From Magicicada septendecula (lineage: Eukaryota > Arthropoda > Insecta > Hemiptera > Cicadidae), in assembly GCA_034769895.1 (NCBI GenBank), contig CM068372.1:372639258-372703257 (forward strand): a stretch of DNA of 64,000 nucleotides. Reading direction: 5' to 3'. The position numbers were made by a program, and so were the translations under genes. Positions 1-11,936 of the stretch are shown in pieces; positions within the stretch are counted from its first letter, which is position 1; each line of letters opens with the position of its first letter. The notes beneath the pieces are model-generated. The model ran no database searches. It was not told where the DNA came from and saw nothing but the letters and a program-made list of their open reading frames with translations.

Positions 1-180
1 ATAAACTTTCTATGTACCATCTGACCAGAAAGAAATTTGCCTTCACAACAATGGCAAGTGTGTAAGTGTAATGTTTGTTCCTACATACTAGCCTATAAAA
101 TTTACAATGTGTGTGGTTTTTCTGTATATTTGACAATATATCATATTTAAATGAGATACCTTGTTTTACAGTATACTTAC

Positions 181-315
181 GTTTTTCCAAAATTTCTGTA
201 ATACCAATATGATCTGCCTCGAGTTCCATTTTAAATTTATGTAATTCCTGATCGAGTTTTCGTACATAACGGTACACCAAGTCGTGAATTTGATTCGCAA
301 GCTGAACTTTCTCAT
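181..315 (-). CDS. ING3: ING3 exon 4 (inhibitor of growth protein 3, partial)
   Basis: This 135-nt coding exon gives a peptide that starts DEKVQLANQIHDLV and ends GITEILEK plus a split Arg codon. It matches the end of the N-terminal ING domain of ING3 (human: DEKVQLANQIYDLV, then KFKMELEADNAGITEILE). The acceptor is the AG at 316-317 after a TTATAG tract. The donor is GTAAGTA immediately below 181. Phase is 1 at both ends, agreeing with exon 3. ING3 belongs to the NuA4/TIP60 histone acetyltransferase complex; this domain mediates complex assembly, and the C-terminal PHD finger, not in this window, reads H3K4me3. The remaining exons should lie left of position 1. Family assignment is very secure; the differences from human ING3 are substitutions only. 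Confidence 0.93.
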
Positions 316-1486
316 CTATAATGAATAATTATTTGAAAACATACTGTCATCTGAAATAACATTAAGCTAAATAATACAATGTACATTGTTACTATAATTT
401 AGAAGATATACATGATGTAAACGCGAGCTATGACATTAAAAAATGAAAAGACCCGAATGAATCCAAATCCTTGTTCTAAGATTACATGGAAAGAAGAGAG
501 GAAAAAACATCTGAAAAATATTGTCTTTTATGGAAAAAGGCAACTACTTAACATAACACAGGCTATAATTAGAAATTGCAATTACACAATAACATAGAAT
601 AATTAATCATATAAACAGAAATATCGGTATGGAGTGGAGAACCATACATGACTGCCATGTTCTAAGATTTATATTTAAAATCATTTTCAAAATGATATAT
701 TTACGCAGAAACTACTTCTTCCTTCAGCCTTAACCACAGTACTGTGGTCACTAACGTATACCACCAGTCGTTAGCGCACTTGATTTTTACTGATGATGGC
801 AGTCGATGGCACTCCCGATACGTCTGGTTTTGCAGAAAACATTGGATCATGGCCAAACAGCCTGGGCTGGAATTTTAACAACAAACTACTTCTTTGTTAC
901 CGACAACGTAGTACACATATAAAAAATGATCCCCTCTCCCTTCAAATATCATTTTCATTTATAAAAAATTACCCCCTTGCCCTTCAACCACCCTTTTCAT
1001 TTATAGATATTTCATCTACCTTTCTACAGTGGATTATTATGACCTTCTTTTCAGGATACTTTATTTATCAAAATTAAGTACTTTATTCTTGTTAAAACAT
1101 AAAACATTGCAGGTAAACTACCCCTTCCCCTTAACCGATCTTCACCAAAATCAATAGGCCTCATGAGTCCTCTACAGCTCAGGGACATATGCAAAAAATT
1201 ATTTGATTCTGTTTGAATTTGCGGCAGTTATCATTCAGCACACAAAAAATTCTACAGACGCACATACACAGACACTTTTCGGAAAATGGCTTTTCTTCAT
1301 TTTTTGAGGGTAGTACAATGAGAATCAGCTCTTATCTCGAACACGATTTTTTTTTGCGATCACCAATACTTCCATTTCCTTGCGGAACATGGAAGTAAAA
1401 ACATAAGACTTCTTTCACCAAGGGAGGTTTCCAGTTACGTAAAAGAAATCTTTAAGTTGCAAATATCTTCATACGTGTGTGCATAT
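316..1486. other. ING3 intron 3, left part, no gene seen
   Basis: AT-rich intron sequence. The stretch at about 900-1400 has pyrimidine-rich runs and a CACATACACAGACAC-type tract of the kind seen in degraded insect repeats, but nothing I can classify. Short open frames at 793-1077 and 1213-1398 have no recognisable domain and are regarded as chance. Confidence 0.5.
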
Positions 1487-2227
1487 TGTCACGAGCCTTC
1501 GTTTACCGGGTTTATAATGTTTACAATGGGAGAGTGTCTACTCACCAGTTCGGCCGTTCAATTTCGTATTTACTGCCTCAACGTCGGGTTGGCCAACTCT
1601 CCTTAGTAGACCAAAATTGTAAAGTTTACTATTCTATATTTTGTTCTCAGATTTTAAATATTAATTGAATAAAATCAAACTTACAGTTTAACGTTTCTAT
1701 TATTTTTATTAACAATTATCAATTGAGTTCGAATTCTACAATTTCCTTCAAATTATAAATCTTATTTTTGCGCCGGCATGTTTAATTATTCGCGGTTGGC
1801 TATTCTGTCCGCTCGCTGCTGTCGAGACTCACGCATACAGTTGATTTTTTGTTTATTTATAATCTCAGGTCGAAGTTCTTTTGACTACAGAAAGTGTTGT
1901 TAAATGGCCTAATAAAAGTACAAAATTTTACAAATACCATATAAATATTATGGCACAGGTGATATACTTATAATTACAGTGGTAAATTATAGCTATGGGA
2001 ATTAGTGTTTGAGAGATTATTCACGTTTAGTAACTTTTACGTTTTAAAACATATTCCTTAAAGAATCAATGTTGGATTGAGATAGTTATTCAAATTTGAG
2101 GTGTTCAGTAACTCAAATAAAGTTCAAGTGTTTATTAAAAGTGATAAGTGATGTGGAAAGTGTATTTCACTTATAGTTGATTTTCTTGTGTTTTTACTGT
2201 GAAGTCGTATTTGAAATATACGTAACA
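1487..2227 (+). repeat. Possible solo LTR
   Basis: The block starts TGTCACG and ends CGTAACA, which form near-inverted LTR-like termini, and holds an AATAAA at about 1909. A short GC-richer patch (1775-1850) resembles a promoter-proximal LTR region. I found no target-site duplication (flanks GCATAT and ATCCTT), so this is a weak structural call. Confidence 0.28.
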
Positions 2228-3305
2228 ATCCTTCGTCTCTGCTATCCAGGGTAATGCTTCTCACGAATACTGCTGCTTGTCCTTTCTTGGGTGTTCGGTT
2301 AATTCCAGGTTTTGGTTTTTGTAGTTCTCTAGTTAAGATATTTATTTTCCATCAGTAATCCTGGTTATGGCAAGTTCCATTGTTCATTTAGGTGTTTCAT
2401 ATATTTTCTTCCTTCCAATATTTGTTTTCCGTTACTTGGGATTATTCAGCAATTCTTCCTGGTTAATTTTAAATTCTTCCTGGTTAATTTTAAATTCTTC
2501 TGGTTAATTTTATTAATTCGTTTAGTATTAGTGTCATTTCTGTTAACTAATTTATTAGTTTTATCATTTCTTTTGTAAATTTTGTTGAATTGATTCTTTT
2601 TATTCTTTGTGGTTTTAATACATCTGCCCTCGTCAATCTCTAATAATGGAATGATACAATTTATTAACGGTTTCTTTCTAACAAGGTTTGGTTGTTATGG
2701 CAACTCTCATCCCAAACATCTCATTGGTTGATAATTTACAACATTGTTATATCAAACTAACATTTTCTATACAAAATTATTAAATATCTTTAACTTATTA
2801 TAACTCCCTTATACTACCTGTAATATTAATACCTGTACAATAACACCATTAGTTTGCTTTTTGTTTACAAATTATTTTGATACCACACAAGGTTACTTTT
2901 GGTCAACTTATAACATATTACAAATTTTTCCATTTGGTTTTTCTTTTGTTAATTACATTTAAACTAATTATTTTCTATCCAGTTTTATATCCTACACTAT
3001 TATTATGAAACCTAAACAGATTATACACTTTATTTTATCAATGGCTATTGCTTCATCTTAAATTTCACACATTTCTGGTTTATCAGTTCTAGGCCTAATG
3101 CCTAGAGTTCATAATTCACCTACCCTATACTCCTTACAATTGTTTATAGTCAATTTTATTAATTTTATATGTTACTAAACATAATTACTGTAACAACCTA
3201 ACTTAAATCATAACATTTGATTATTTTTAATCATCATATAATATAATATAACTACTTAATAACTTCTTGGATTTCGTTGTCCATGACGTGTCCATTACTT
3301 AACTA
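2228..3305 (+). repeat. T-rich long-LTR relic, left part
   Basis: Pyrimidine-rich, gene-free DNA. Three imperfect copies of a roughly 21-bp unit ending GGTTAATTTTAAATTCTTC lie at 2458-2510. The part at about 2660-2760 (GGTTGTTATGGCAACTCTC, then CATTGGTTGATAA, then CATTGTTATATCAAAC) aligns by eye with the reverse complement of about 61545-61625. This suggests the two regions are copies of one LTR family. The Penelope-like element at 3306-4420 interrupts it. Confidence 0.4.
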
Positions 3306-4420
3306 AATATCACTATAGTATTGATGACATTCTAATACTATACAGGGGAAACAAAAGACAATGTGAACAGTTACTAACGCACATAAACAAAATACATAAA
3401 AACATAACCTTCACTGCCGAATACGAACACAACAATACCATAAACTTCTTAGACCTCTCCATCACAAAACTAGAACACAGGCACAAATTCAGTATATACA
3501 GAAAACCAACTACAACTGACACACTAATACACAACACCTCCAATCACCCAATACAACACAAACTAGCTGCTTTTAGAACCACGATACATAGACTTAACAA
3601 CATCCCCTTAGATGAAATAGACTACAAAGACGAACTAAACACGATAAAATATCTAGCAGAATCTAACGGTTATGACAGAACAATAGTCAGTAAACTCCTA
3701 CACAAAACACAAAACAAACAACAGACAAAGACAGAAAACAAGAAATTCATAACACTAACATACATCAACAAACAAACTGAAAAAATTGCCCACAAATTCA
3801 AAAAAGCAGGATACAGAATCGCTTACAAAACTACTAACAAAACAGAACACACACTATCAAAACGCATGCCCAAAGCACAAAACAAATTCGATCTACCCAG
3901 TGTATACAAGCTAAATTGCTCAAATTGCAATAAATTCTACATAGGCCAGACAGGACGTAGCTTCAAACAGAGATACATTGAACACACAAAAGCACTCCAC
4001 ACCACTACAGAATCTACCTTTGCAAACCACCTCATTGAAGCAAACCACACATATAAAAACATCAACAATAACATGAACATTCTACACGTACACACAAAAG
4101 GCCGAAAACTAGACACTCTAGAACAATTAGAAATATATAAACACACAAAAACAAATAAAAACGACATCCTAAACGAACAGACACAATTCAAATCGCACGC
4201 ATTATTCGAACACATCTCACCATACACACACAGCTTCGATCATTCGAAAAAATATCCCGTCGCCAACAACAAGACGGACAACGCTACCTATGGCAGCCTC
4301 TGATGAAGCCTTTTAAAGGTGAAAGCCGGTTTAGGCTGTAAGGTAAAACTTTACGTTTTTACTTATAAAAAAACTTAGTGTTCCGAGTCGTCAATACTAT
4401 AGTGATATTTACTTAATAAC
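3306..4420 (+). mobile_element. 5'-truncated Penelope-like element (PLE-1) with inverted ends
   Basis: The element holds the C-terminal half of a Penelope-type reverse transcriptase fused to a GIY-YIG endonuclease (described separately), then a short 3' tail. The first about 24 bases (AAATATCACTATAGTATTGA) are the inverse complement of the last ones (4396-4418), so the copy is bounded by short inverted repeats. The 3' tail (4310-4410) recurs, diverged and on the other strand, at 38990-39140 and at 52200-52265. That defines the 3' terminus of the family. Confidence 0.8.
3314..4303 (+). pseudogene. Penelope-like RT (C-terminal part) plus GIY-YIG endonuclease
   Basis: One uninterrupted frame runs from 3314 to the TGA at 4301-4303. 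It opens within the RT catalytic box as SIDDILILY (family norm YVDD), followed by the RT thumb with NFLDLSI and IYRKPTTTDTLIHNTSNHP. It ends in a GIY-YIG nuclease with YKLNCSNCNKFYIGQTGRSF and a downstream QRYIEH Arg/His segment. The CxxC before FYIG and the GIY-YIG fusion are diagnostic of endonuclease-bearing Penelope-like elements. The first two thirds of the RT are missing, so it cannot be autonomous. The ATG at 3866 is internal and probably not a start. The stop codon lies inside a CTGATGA motif (4300-4306). Confidence 0.85.
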
Positions 4421-5445
4421 TCTTTTTTAGGCCCATGCTTGTATCTAAAGTTTACATTTGTTTAAACGGTTTTGTTTAACATTATTTTCAACATAATAAC
4501 ATTTTGGTTAATTACAATCAAAGAAACCTATAATAAAATTGAACACTAAATATGCACTAATATTCCCTTATAAACTCACTTTAGAGAATATAGTGTCTAA
4601 CTCTCCTTACTGTATTACATCTAACATTTTAGTTTCTTATACTTATTTTCAATATGGTTAATATAACTTTGTTAATTTTATTCCTTATCAATAAAACAAT
4701 ATATCTTTTATCATCCTTATACTATAATAACAAACTCCTTTAATATAATGGAAAACAATTCTCAATGGTTGGTTTCCCACAAATATTCTTATATTTTAAT
4801 ACCCTCTTATAATTGGGTTAATAGATTACTTATAATCTATTATTACAAGTTCATTACCTTATTTCTGACTACACTGCACTTTCTTAACTAGTGTGTTTAC
4901 GTAGTTCATTTACTATCACTGGGTCCTATAATTGTTTATTATTGATTATTTACCTTCTTATTCATTTATCACTTTTGGTGTTCACCTCCTAACATTTTAT
5001 TCTAGATTTTATGTATTTATCTTAGCTGGGTCCTATCAATGTTTATTACTTATCATCACTTTCCCAATGAATTATTGTTATTCAAGTTTATTTTACATTA
5101 GTGTCTTTTTGATTTATTAACATTCTTTTTATGTTTTATTAGTATATTTGTTTTTACATTTCATTTTCTTTTTATCTTTCTTATAGGTTACATATTATTT
5201 ATTTTCCTACCTAATTTTGTACTTTTATTTATATATACTTCTTTTTAATACTTGGGTGCTTATAACTGTTGTTATATTGTGGCTTGGATTATTTTCTCTG
5301 TCTCACCTTATCCAATCTATTGGGTCTCATCATTGTCTAAGTCAAAATCAGTTAGTAGTGTTGTTCTATCATTCCTCTTTTAATAATTTTTTTATTTTCC
5401 TTTAGTATACAGCTTTTCTTCCATTAATTATACTTGTAAATATTG
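4421..5445 (+). repeat. T-rich long-LTR relic, right part
   Basis: Continuation of the T-rich block after the Penelope-like insertion. It has many short repeats such as TGGGTCCTAT and TTTATTATTGATTATTTACC. No reading frame with recognisable content exists. In base composition and phrasing it resembles the long LTR of the Ty3-type element at 39291-42682 and the AT-rich DNA at 59.6-61.9 kb read on the opposite strand. Confidence 0.35.
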
Positions 5446-5449
5446 TGGT

Positions 5450-5530
5450 ATAGAGGATGGCTACCAACAGAAGAGAATGGGGAGAAAATTGAAGGAGGCC
5501 AGGGCCCAACAAGGGCTGTAGTGCCATAGG
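5450..5530 (+). pseudogene. Possible LINE ORF2 C-terminal remnant
   Basis: Translation with one frame change gives NRREWGEN followed by EARAQQGL and a stop, then CH. This resembles the DRxxWRxxxxEAxAHxGL ending of many insect LINE reverse transcriptases. It is only about 80 bases, and the match is by motif, so confidence is limited. Confidence 0.35.
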
Positions 5531-5533
5531 GGA

Positions 5534-5606
<73 letters not shown>
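5531..5606. repeat. (GA)n microsatellite ending in a G run
   Basis: About 34 GA repeats followed by a run of Gs. Confidence 0.97.
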
Positions 5607-7539
5607 TCCTTGTATGTTTCCCTATACTAATGTAAGGAACATTTACTCAGCCTGTGTTCAATGTACTACAGTCAAATTTTTACTGTTGCTTTACTGCTCT
5701 GTTATAAATGTGACCAGAATATTTATTACAAATTTTTTCATTTAGTGGTATGTTCCAATACTTTAAACATATATACTTCAGACTGGAATAAAATTATAAC
5801 ATCAATGTATCTCAAAATGCCTTGGTGTTATGTTGAATTTTAATATGAATAATACACCCTGAAAAAATTCGTTAAATTATCTGTACCAGTTTTTGAGAAA
5901 CTGTTTCTCCAGTCCTAGAAAATACGATTTTTCAAAGTGCATTGGAAAACAGCTAGTATGTACTCAAAATGTAAAAATAACCCCTTCGGTAACATAACCA
6001 AGAAAAATAATTAGAAACAGCTGATGGAAGTTTGGAAATCAGTGCTCCCATAGCAAACGGGTAAAAAATACATTGTATTTATAAAAATTATCTCAGTATC
6101 TAAGGTACAGACAAAAAGTAATTGAAAATACAGATCCAAAATAAACCGCCATACGTCAAAAAATAACATATGAAGCGCATGAGATAACTTCAAATATTTT
6201 TTTTCAGTTAAAAACTAAGAAAACGCCTATATATTGATAAGCACCAATATGCGATACGAGTCTTTCTCGTATTATTTTATTATTTATTATGCTCTACCAG
6301 TTGGTGCGCCAATATGTTAAGCTCCATTTATGTGAGCGTGCTCTTATAATCTTTAAAATTTATTAGTTTGAAATAAATTTATTATTTATTGAATTATTGT
6401 TATTATTTGATTTTATTTTATTTTTTTTTTATTTAGTTACTTTAATTAAAAGAGTGATCAAGCAATGACAGGTCATCAAAGAGTTTACTGTTATTAGAGC
6501 GGTGTTCACGTCCGTACTGTTTTGAAATGTTGCCAAAATAATTGATCTTTAAAAGTGGAATACATTGTGTTGTTTTTCCATAATTGATTACTGATTCGAC
6601 TCAGTCTTGTAGGTTATCTGGCTTTGTCTCCTAATTTCTCAATGTTCTTCACTCTTGCCGTATTTCTCTTCTTCCTTGTCACCTGAAAATCCTTTATCTT
6701 AACTCACTCTCAAAAAATAAAATGCTTTTTCGGTTAACAAATTAGTTTATTTGATAATGTTTATAACCTGGGTCAGTTTATCGGCTCGTGAATCGAACGG
6801 GATATTGGCCGTATCGACTCGCTCACCCAACTCGACTCGAACAAAAAATGTTTAAAATCAATTACAATATTATTTCTTTATCAGGTAGTGGATTCTTTGA
6901 GCTGTTACGAAAGATCAGAAAATGCTTCAGGATAAAATACAATACAATACAATTTGTTAAACAACATTCTTAATAACTAATAAAATTAAAATAATGTTTG
7001 AGTTCAAATGTATTACTACTCTCGGTTCTGTCCCAATAGTCAATCGAAAATGGCGGAATCTTCATTCAAAATGGCCGTCGGCCTGCAACTGAGTGGCCCA
7101 AAAATCTGCTTCGACTATTTTCTTTAAATTAAATAGTGTTTTAATAATTTAATGTCCACAATGTTGTTGAATAAAGTTTTGTTAAAGTTCACAAGTGTCT
7201 GGTATAACAGTGTTTTTGGTAAATCTCGTGTTGTGTAATGGTGTGGTTATTTCATTATTAGGTTACCAAAATCTCACCAACTGGACGTTACGCTTTTTAT
7301 ACTTGGGATGTGTTAGTTTGAGTAGATCATCATTTTTTCATTCAATTTTCGGTTTCTTCTATTACAGTATTGTTTTCTCGTGTAATTTTTAATGGTTTTC
7401 CTTATTTTCTTATTTCGTTTTTTGTGTCTCTTTGTAACTTTAATTCTTTAATGTGCTTTTTATTAATTATATGTTGTACTATTAATCACAAACATTTCAT
7501 TCGGGCGCCATCTTGTTATTAATACAAGAATATCAAATG
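5607..7539. other. ING3 intron 3, AT-rich, no gene seen
   Basis: No recognisable coding sequence. Around 7050-7110, two patches (AAAATGGCGGAATC and CAAAATGGCCGTCGG) resemble the CAAAATGGCTGTCG patch inside the 3.4-kb LTR of the Ty3-type element (about 40393). This would fit a diverged LTR of a related family, but is not proof. Confidence 0.4.
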
Positions 7540-8060
7540 TGCTTACCTTTCTGGGCCGAGTTCGTTTAAGCGAACCGGAAGTAGCGGAATTTGTTACCTG
7601 AAATAACTTACTCTCAGTTGTAATATTTACCAATGACATTACCTTTTATTGTTAAGTAACATACAAATGAATTTGACTCTACTGTGTGAAACAAGCATAC
7701 TACCATTCGCCATGAGGCATAGCGCCATGAGGCGTAATTCAACTATTCAAGTTAAAATTTCTTTCCCCTTAAACATTTTATATGCCCTCCAAAATAAACA
7801 TATTCAATTATATCATCATTTAAAACTATTTCACAACCCAGCACTTCTGATTAAATATAATTAAATATTCTCCCACTCACTCACCCTCTCATTCATATGG
7901 TACAATTTTGTTAATTTCCCCAAATTGAGCTCATTTTTACTGAATTTATTTAAATATTGAAAATTTTTGGTATTGACCCATATTAAACTTTTCTGATACC
8001 CCCATTTTGTCACTTAGCTGGAAATCAGTCCTGCAGACGTCCCTTTGCTCCACTCGCACT
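7540..8060 (+). repeat. Diverged direct repeat, copy A
   Basis: This segment begins GCTTACCTTTCTGGGCCGAG and shares an ordered series of blocks with 10255-10810. The blocks are CGAACC, TACCTGAAATAA, TTTACCAATGACATTACC, a GGCGTA patch, CCTCCAAAATAAACAT, ACAACCCAGCACTT and TGGTACAA-TTT. The shared AATAAA and order suggest two copies of one LTR or 3' region. It lies wholly in ING3 intron 3. Confidence 0.6.
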
Positions 8061-8200
8061 ATTGATGTTGTTTTTTACCAAACTTTTGTATTTACTTGTT
8101 ACACGTTAACAACGTTAAACTGTTATTTCACTTTAGATTAAATACTTCACATGTTTACATGTTGTACGGGCGGATGTCCGCGACTTCGTTTCGGAAATTT

Positions 8201-8240
8201 TATATAAGCAGCCGGCCGGTTTAACTGATGTTGCGTGACT
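8201..8240 (+). promoter_or_regulatory. Possible TATA promoter inside an LTR-like relic
   Basis: TATATAAG at 8201-8208 sits just before a GC-rich stretch (8209-8290), with a purine start context about 25-30 bases downstream. It fits an LTR promoter, but no start site can be confirmed. Confidence 0.22.
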
Positions 8241-8540
8241 GAGGCGGATTTCACTGTTGAGTTCTTTGTTTCCTGCCCACTGGGCGAGAAAGAATGTTTC
8301 ATACGTGCTTTTCAAGGTGTTCACAGTGTCACACCCATGCGCGCGTACGCGCGAATACGCCCGCCTCGCTGATAGCTTTCACATTCCCAGACTCGTTAAT
8401 TGCTTTTGCTCAACAGCAACATGTACGTACGGCTTGGCTTGATACCGCACTGACTGCAATGTGTTAAAAAACTGTCCAGCGTTTATGATTCAAATGTCAT
8501 TCAGCTTGAGTGGCCATTACATTTTACAATTATTTAAGAA

Positions 8541-10254
8541 GAAATAAACCCCAATAGTTTGTCCCGTTACATCTTTATATTCACTTTTGGCTATTCATCA
8601 AAAAAATGTGACTCTCTGCCACATGAAGTTGATCTGTTCGGTTTGAAAGTTAACAATAGCGTAAACTAATTTTTCCATTTAGTCAACGACTATGACCAAG
8701 CTTTTTTGAGCTCTGATTGGTCCTTATTTCCCGACCCCTGGTCACGTGACGTTAATTATTCGAAATCTCTGAATTTTATATCTGTCACCTGAAATTACTC
8801 CCTGTTTATTTTTAGATTAAGTTAAATTTGATTTATACAGTGTTATTGTTTAGTAAAATTGAAGTATTTTGATACCTTATGTGGCCCATTTCGGCCCAGT
8901 ATCACATATTTTAGCACCTTTATAAATTTAAGTTTTTTTTTCTTAACATTTCCTATTGCCTTCTTTACTATTTTAATATGTTCTAATAGGGTTGTCCTTA
9001 CTACTAACAATAATTGTTGGTACCTCTTCATTACCTCTTATTGTTACATATAACATAACAGTTTTAAATACCTATTAATGATATCATTATAACAACAATA
9101 ATATTGACAACATGTCAGTTCAATGGCTTGTCTTATGTGCTATTATTACTTTCCCTATCCATCTGGTTATTACAATTATGGGTTTTTACATATAATTTTA
9201 TCAGTACCTTCCCTGTTTCATTAAGGTCAGGCTTCTACTTAATAGTATTTGGTCTGGTTAGGACTATATCAGATATTTTATTTCTGTTTTAAAGTTAGCT
9301 CATTTCTTTTGGCCTATAGGCTTAGTATTTTGCCATTCTTTCACAATAATTTTTACATAATACAATATTTTACTCTGTACATGATATTAACACTTTTTAA
9401 CAGTTTTCAACTACTGTTCTTGATCCATTAATAAACATTTGAACAAATAATTATAACATAACAAAATTATGGCTTCACCATGTATATAAAACTTTTTAAC
9501 AATTACTGATTCCATCTACTGGTTCTTCATATGAATTAGTTTATATGCAAGACCACTAATTCCCTTTCTCACTCCCCACTGGTTTATTACATGATCTCTG
9601 ATCATCACTATTTTCCTTTTTTGACACTTATCATTTCACTCCCCCTTAATATATGTTTTTTACACTTTTTCCTTAAACTAATACACATATTTCTAATCTT
9701 ATTTATTCTATTGCATTGTATTTTCTATCAGTTCAACTACTGTCTGATCCTAGCTCTTTTATTATTATTGTTTTTTTATTTGTTTAATATTTTTATTTAT
9801 ATTGTCCCTGGTGGTTACCAGGTTTTTAGTTCAGTCTCTTTCGTTGGGTTTATTTTAGTTTCTCTACGCATTTATGTTACTCTGTTGTTACTGTGGTCTT
9901 CAACTCACTCTTCTAGTTTATTTCATTGTCTTGTTGCTTACTCATTATATCTTCATTTTACTCTATCGAGTTTTACCGTTGGTTTGTTTGTCCTCTCACT
10001 TACCATATCTATTGGGTTCACTGGGTTTATCACGTTACTATGTTTTTTTTTTCTAACTTTCTTCATAATTACTATTTTTTCATTCTTTATCATTTATTTT
10101 TTCTTTATTCACTGTTTGTGATTATACAGTCCCTTTTCGGAAAGCGCCCAAATGTGAAGCTACAAATTAGTGTCACATAAAACTTAGCAAATACGACATT
10201 GAATAATTATCGGGCATCATGATGGAAGTCTGTGCAACAACATATGATATTAGG
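8541..10254. repeat. T-rich LTR-like block between the two direct-repeat copies
   Basis: Strongly pyrimidine-rich on the plus strand, especially at 9590-10120. The open frames there are Leu/Phe/Ile/Tyr-rich only because of composition, and I do not regard them as genes. The block is similar in style to 4421-5445. Confidence 0.4.
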
Positions 10255-10575
10255 CTTACCTTTCGGTCCAAAATTCGTGTTAAACGAACCAGTAATAGCG
10301 AATTGTACCTGAAATAATTCACTCGTACTTGTATTTTTTACCAATGACATTACCCTTTATTCAAATCACATATTCCCCTATATTATTACAAAAAACAAAT
10401 CGTGCCAAACATGCACATTTTTACGCCTCGGGGCGTAGTCCCATTTATCTGAACATTAATAAGAATTACAGGTTTTTTAACCCTCCAAAATAAACATTGG
10501 TAATAACATAATAAAATATGGTATAGTATAATATGCTAAACAATAAATACCTGCACAACCCAGCACTTAAATTAT

Positions 10576-10633
<58 letters not shown>

Positions 10634-10673
10634 CTCTCTCCCCCTCCCCCCCCTCCCCCCTCCCCCCTCCCTC

Positions 10674-10748
<75 letters not shown>

Positions 10749-10810
10749 ACAAATTTATTTTATGAGCTCTTTTAAATTAATTTTGAATTGGTCATTTTGA
10801 ATTTGAATGA
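10255..10810 (+). repeat. Diverged direct repeat, copy B
   Basis: Second copy of the block at 7540-8060. It is interrupted by the long CT microsatellite between ACAACCCAGCACTT and TGGTACAAATTT. The microsatellite has therefore expanded inside this copy only. Confidence 0.6.
10579..10745. repeat. (CT)n microsatellite with a C-rich middle
   Basis: Two CT tracts flank an imperfect CCCTCCCCC core. It is about 165 bases in all. Confidence 0.97.
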
Positions 10811-11807
10811 TTTTAAATACCGGATAGCTAATACTTAGCTGCTGTTGTTTTTTTCGGTAGAACGTCGCACACCGCGAGTTCGTCGATTTTTAACGATCAC
10901 ATCTTAGATGATTACACCTTACCGAATGGTAAGGTATCACTGTTAATTAAAACACTTTTGTTGTTAACCACTTTTGGTGGTGTAAAAGTTAAAAATTCAC
11001 TCTTAGTGAATCCCTGCCGGCCGCGTGATGTGCCGACCGGCTCACGGTCCAGGCGAAAATGACACAGAGTCTTTGTTAAACATTGCGTAGGTGGGGCAAA
11101 AGCGACGTCACCAGGCTTTTGTTCATATAGCCAAGCCTTGAGTTGTTTACGGAAATATGCATTCCTTCATCTGACGTCATCAGGACTAGGCTCGTTATCT
11201 CTATCTGTGACACGATTTTTTGCTATGTTTTGCCGTTTTACAATGAAAGCGATCGGAATCCTGTCAATTCCCATCTGCGTTGTATAAAATAATTATATAG
11301 TCCACTCACCAAAACATTATGAAATATTACAAAATTTATTACCAATAATTGTTAAAATAAATAAATACAATAATTATGGTCTTTTGTACCATGTTTTTAT
11401 AAATTTAGGATTGTACCAGAATTGTACCATCACATGTTTTGGTTTAGTTTGTGGACTGAATGTTATGCTTAATACACACTTATTTATATATCTTTTTATT
11501 TATTAGATACTAGTACTAGTCATTGATTGTTTTCTTATCTTATCATAGTTCTTTCATGTACGGTGAGGATATGTATCGTTAGAATATTATACTTCATTTT
11601 AGGGGGAAATAGCTGAAGATACATTTAAGAAGAATAAATGAATTAACAAAAAAAAAAAATTATCAACAACCGGGTCTCATTAAATGGAGGCTATAACTTG
11701 ACAAAACCAAAATATACATAATACCTGCAAACATTTGGAATGATACTAGTTTGTTCATATAGTATCACTTATAATTTATATTATAATACAAAAACTACAC
11801 TTCTTAC
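10811..11807. other. ING3 intron 3, right part, no gene seen
   Basis: 10850-11270 is GC-richer than its surroundings, with GCCGGCCGCG and GACGTCA patches, and may continue the LTR-like unit of copy B. The rest is AT-rich intron, including an A9-10 run at 11650. Confidence 0.45.
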
Positions 11808-11936
11808 CACCATCTTCTAATGTTTTGTAATAATCCTTCCGAATTGCTTCGTATTCAGCTTCTTTTTCTTGGGGTTTCATCTTTTTTGCATTTGCGAAAA
11901 ATACTTTAACTCTCTTCTCCAAACTATCCATTGAAT
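11808..11936 (-). CDS. ING3: ING3 exon 3
   Basis: This 129-nt exon encodes SMDSLEKRV, then FFANAKK, then IRKDYYKTLEDG, collinear with human ING3 AMDQLEQRV, FFMNAKK and IKKDYYKALEDA. This is the central part of the N-terminal leucine-rich ING domain. The acceptor is the AG at 37-38 bases above 11900 (TTTGTTACAG), and the donor is G|GTAAGA at 11806-11807. Phase 1 joins both neighbours: it completes an Asn codon with exon 2 and an Asp codon with exon 4. The donor could also be read three bases upstream at GTGGTAAG, but the chosen site gives LEDGDEKVQL, matching the family without a gap. Confidence 0.93.

Noticed and set aside
2228-2400. Minus-strand open stretch reading PKKGQAAVFVRSITLDS
   Set aside because: It reads smoothly for about 35 residues but matches no family I can name, and has no start or flanking support.
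9591-10180. Long hydrophobic open frames resembling membrane proteins
   Set aside because: They lie in T-rich repeat DNA in three overlapping frames, and the Leu/Phe/Ile content follows from base composition. No domain is recognisable.
10533-10775. Ser-Leu repeat and Arg-Glu repeat proteins
   Set aside because: Translations of a CT/GA microsatellite.
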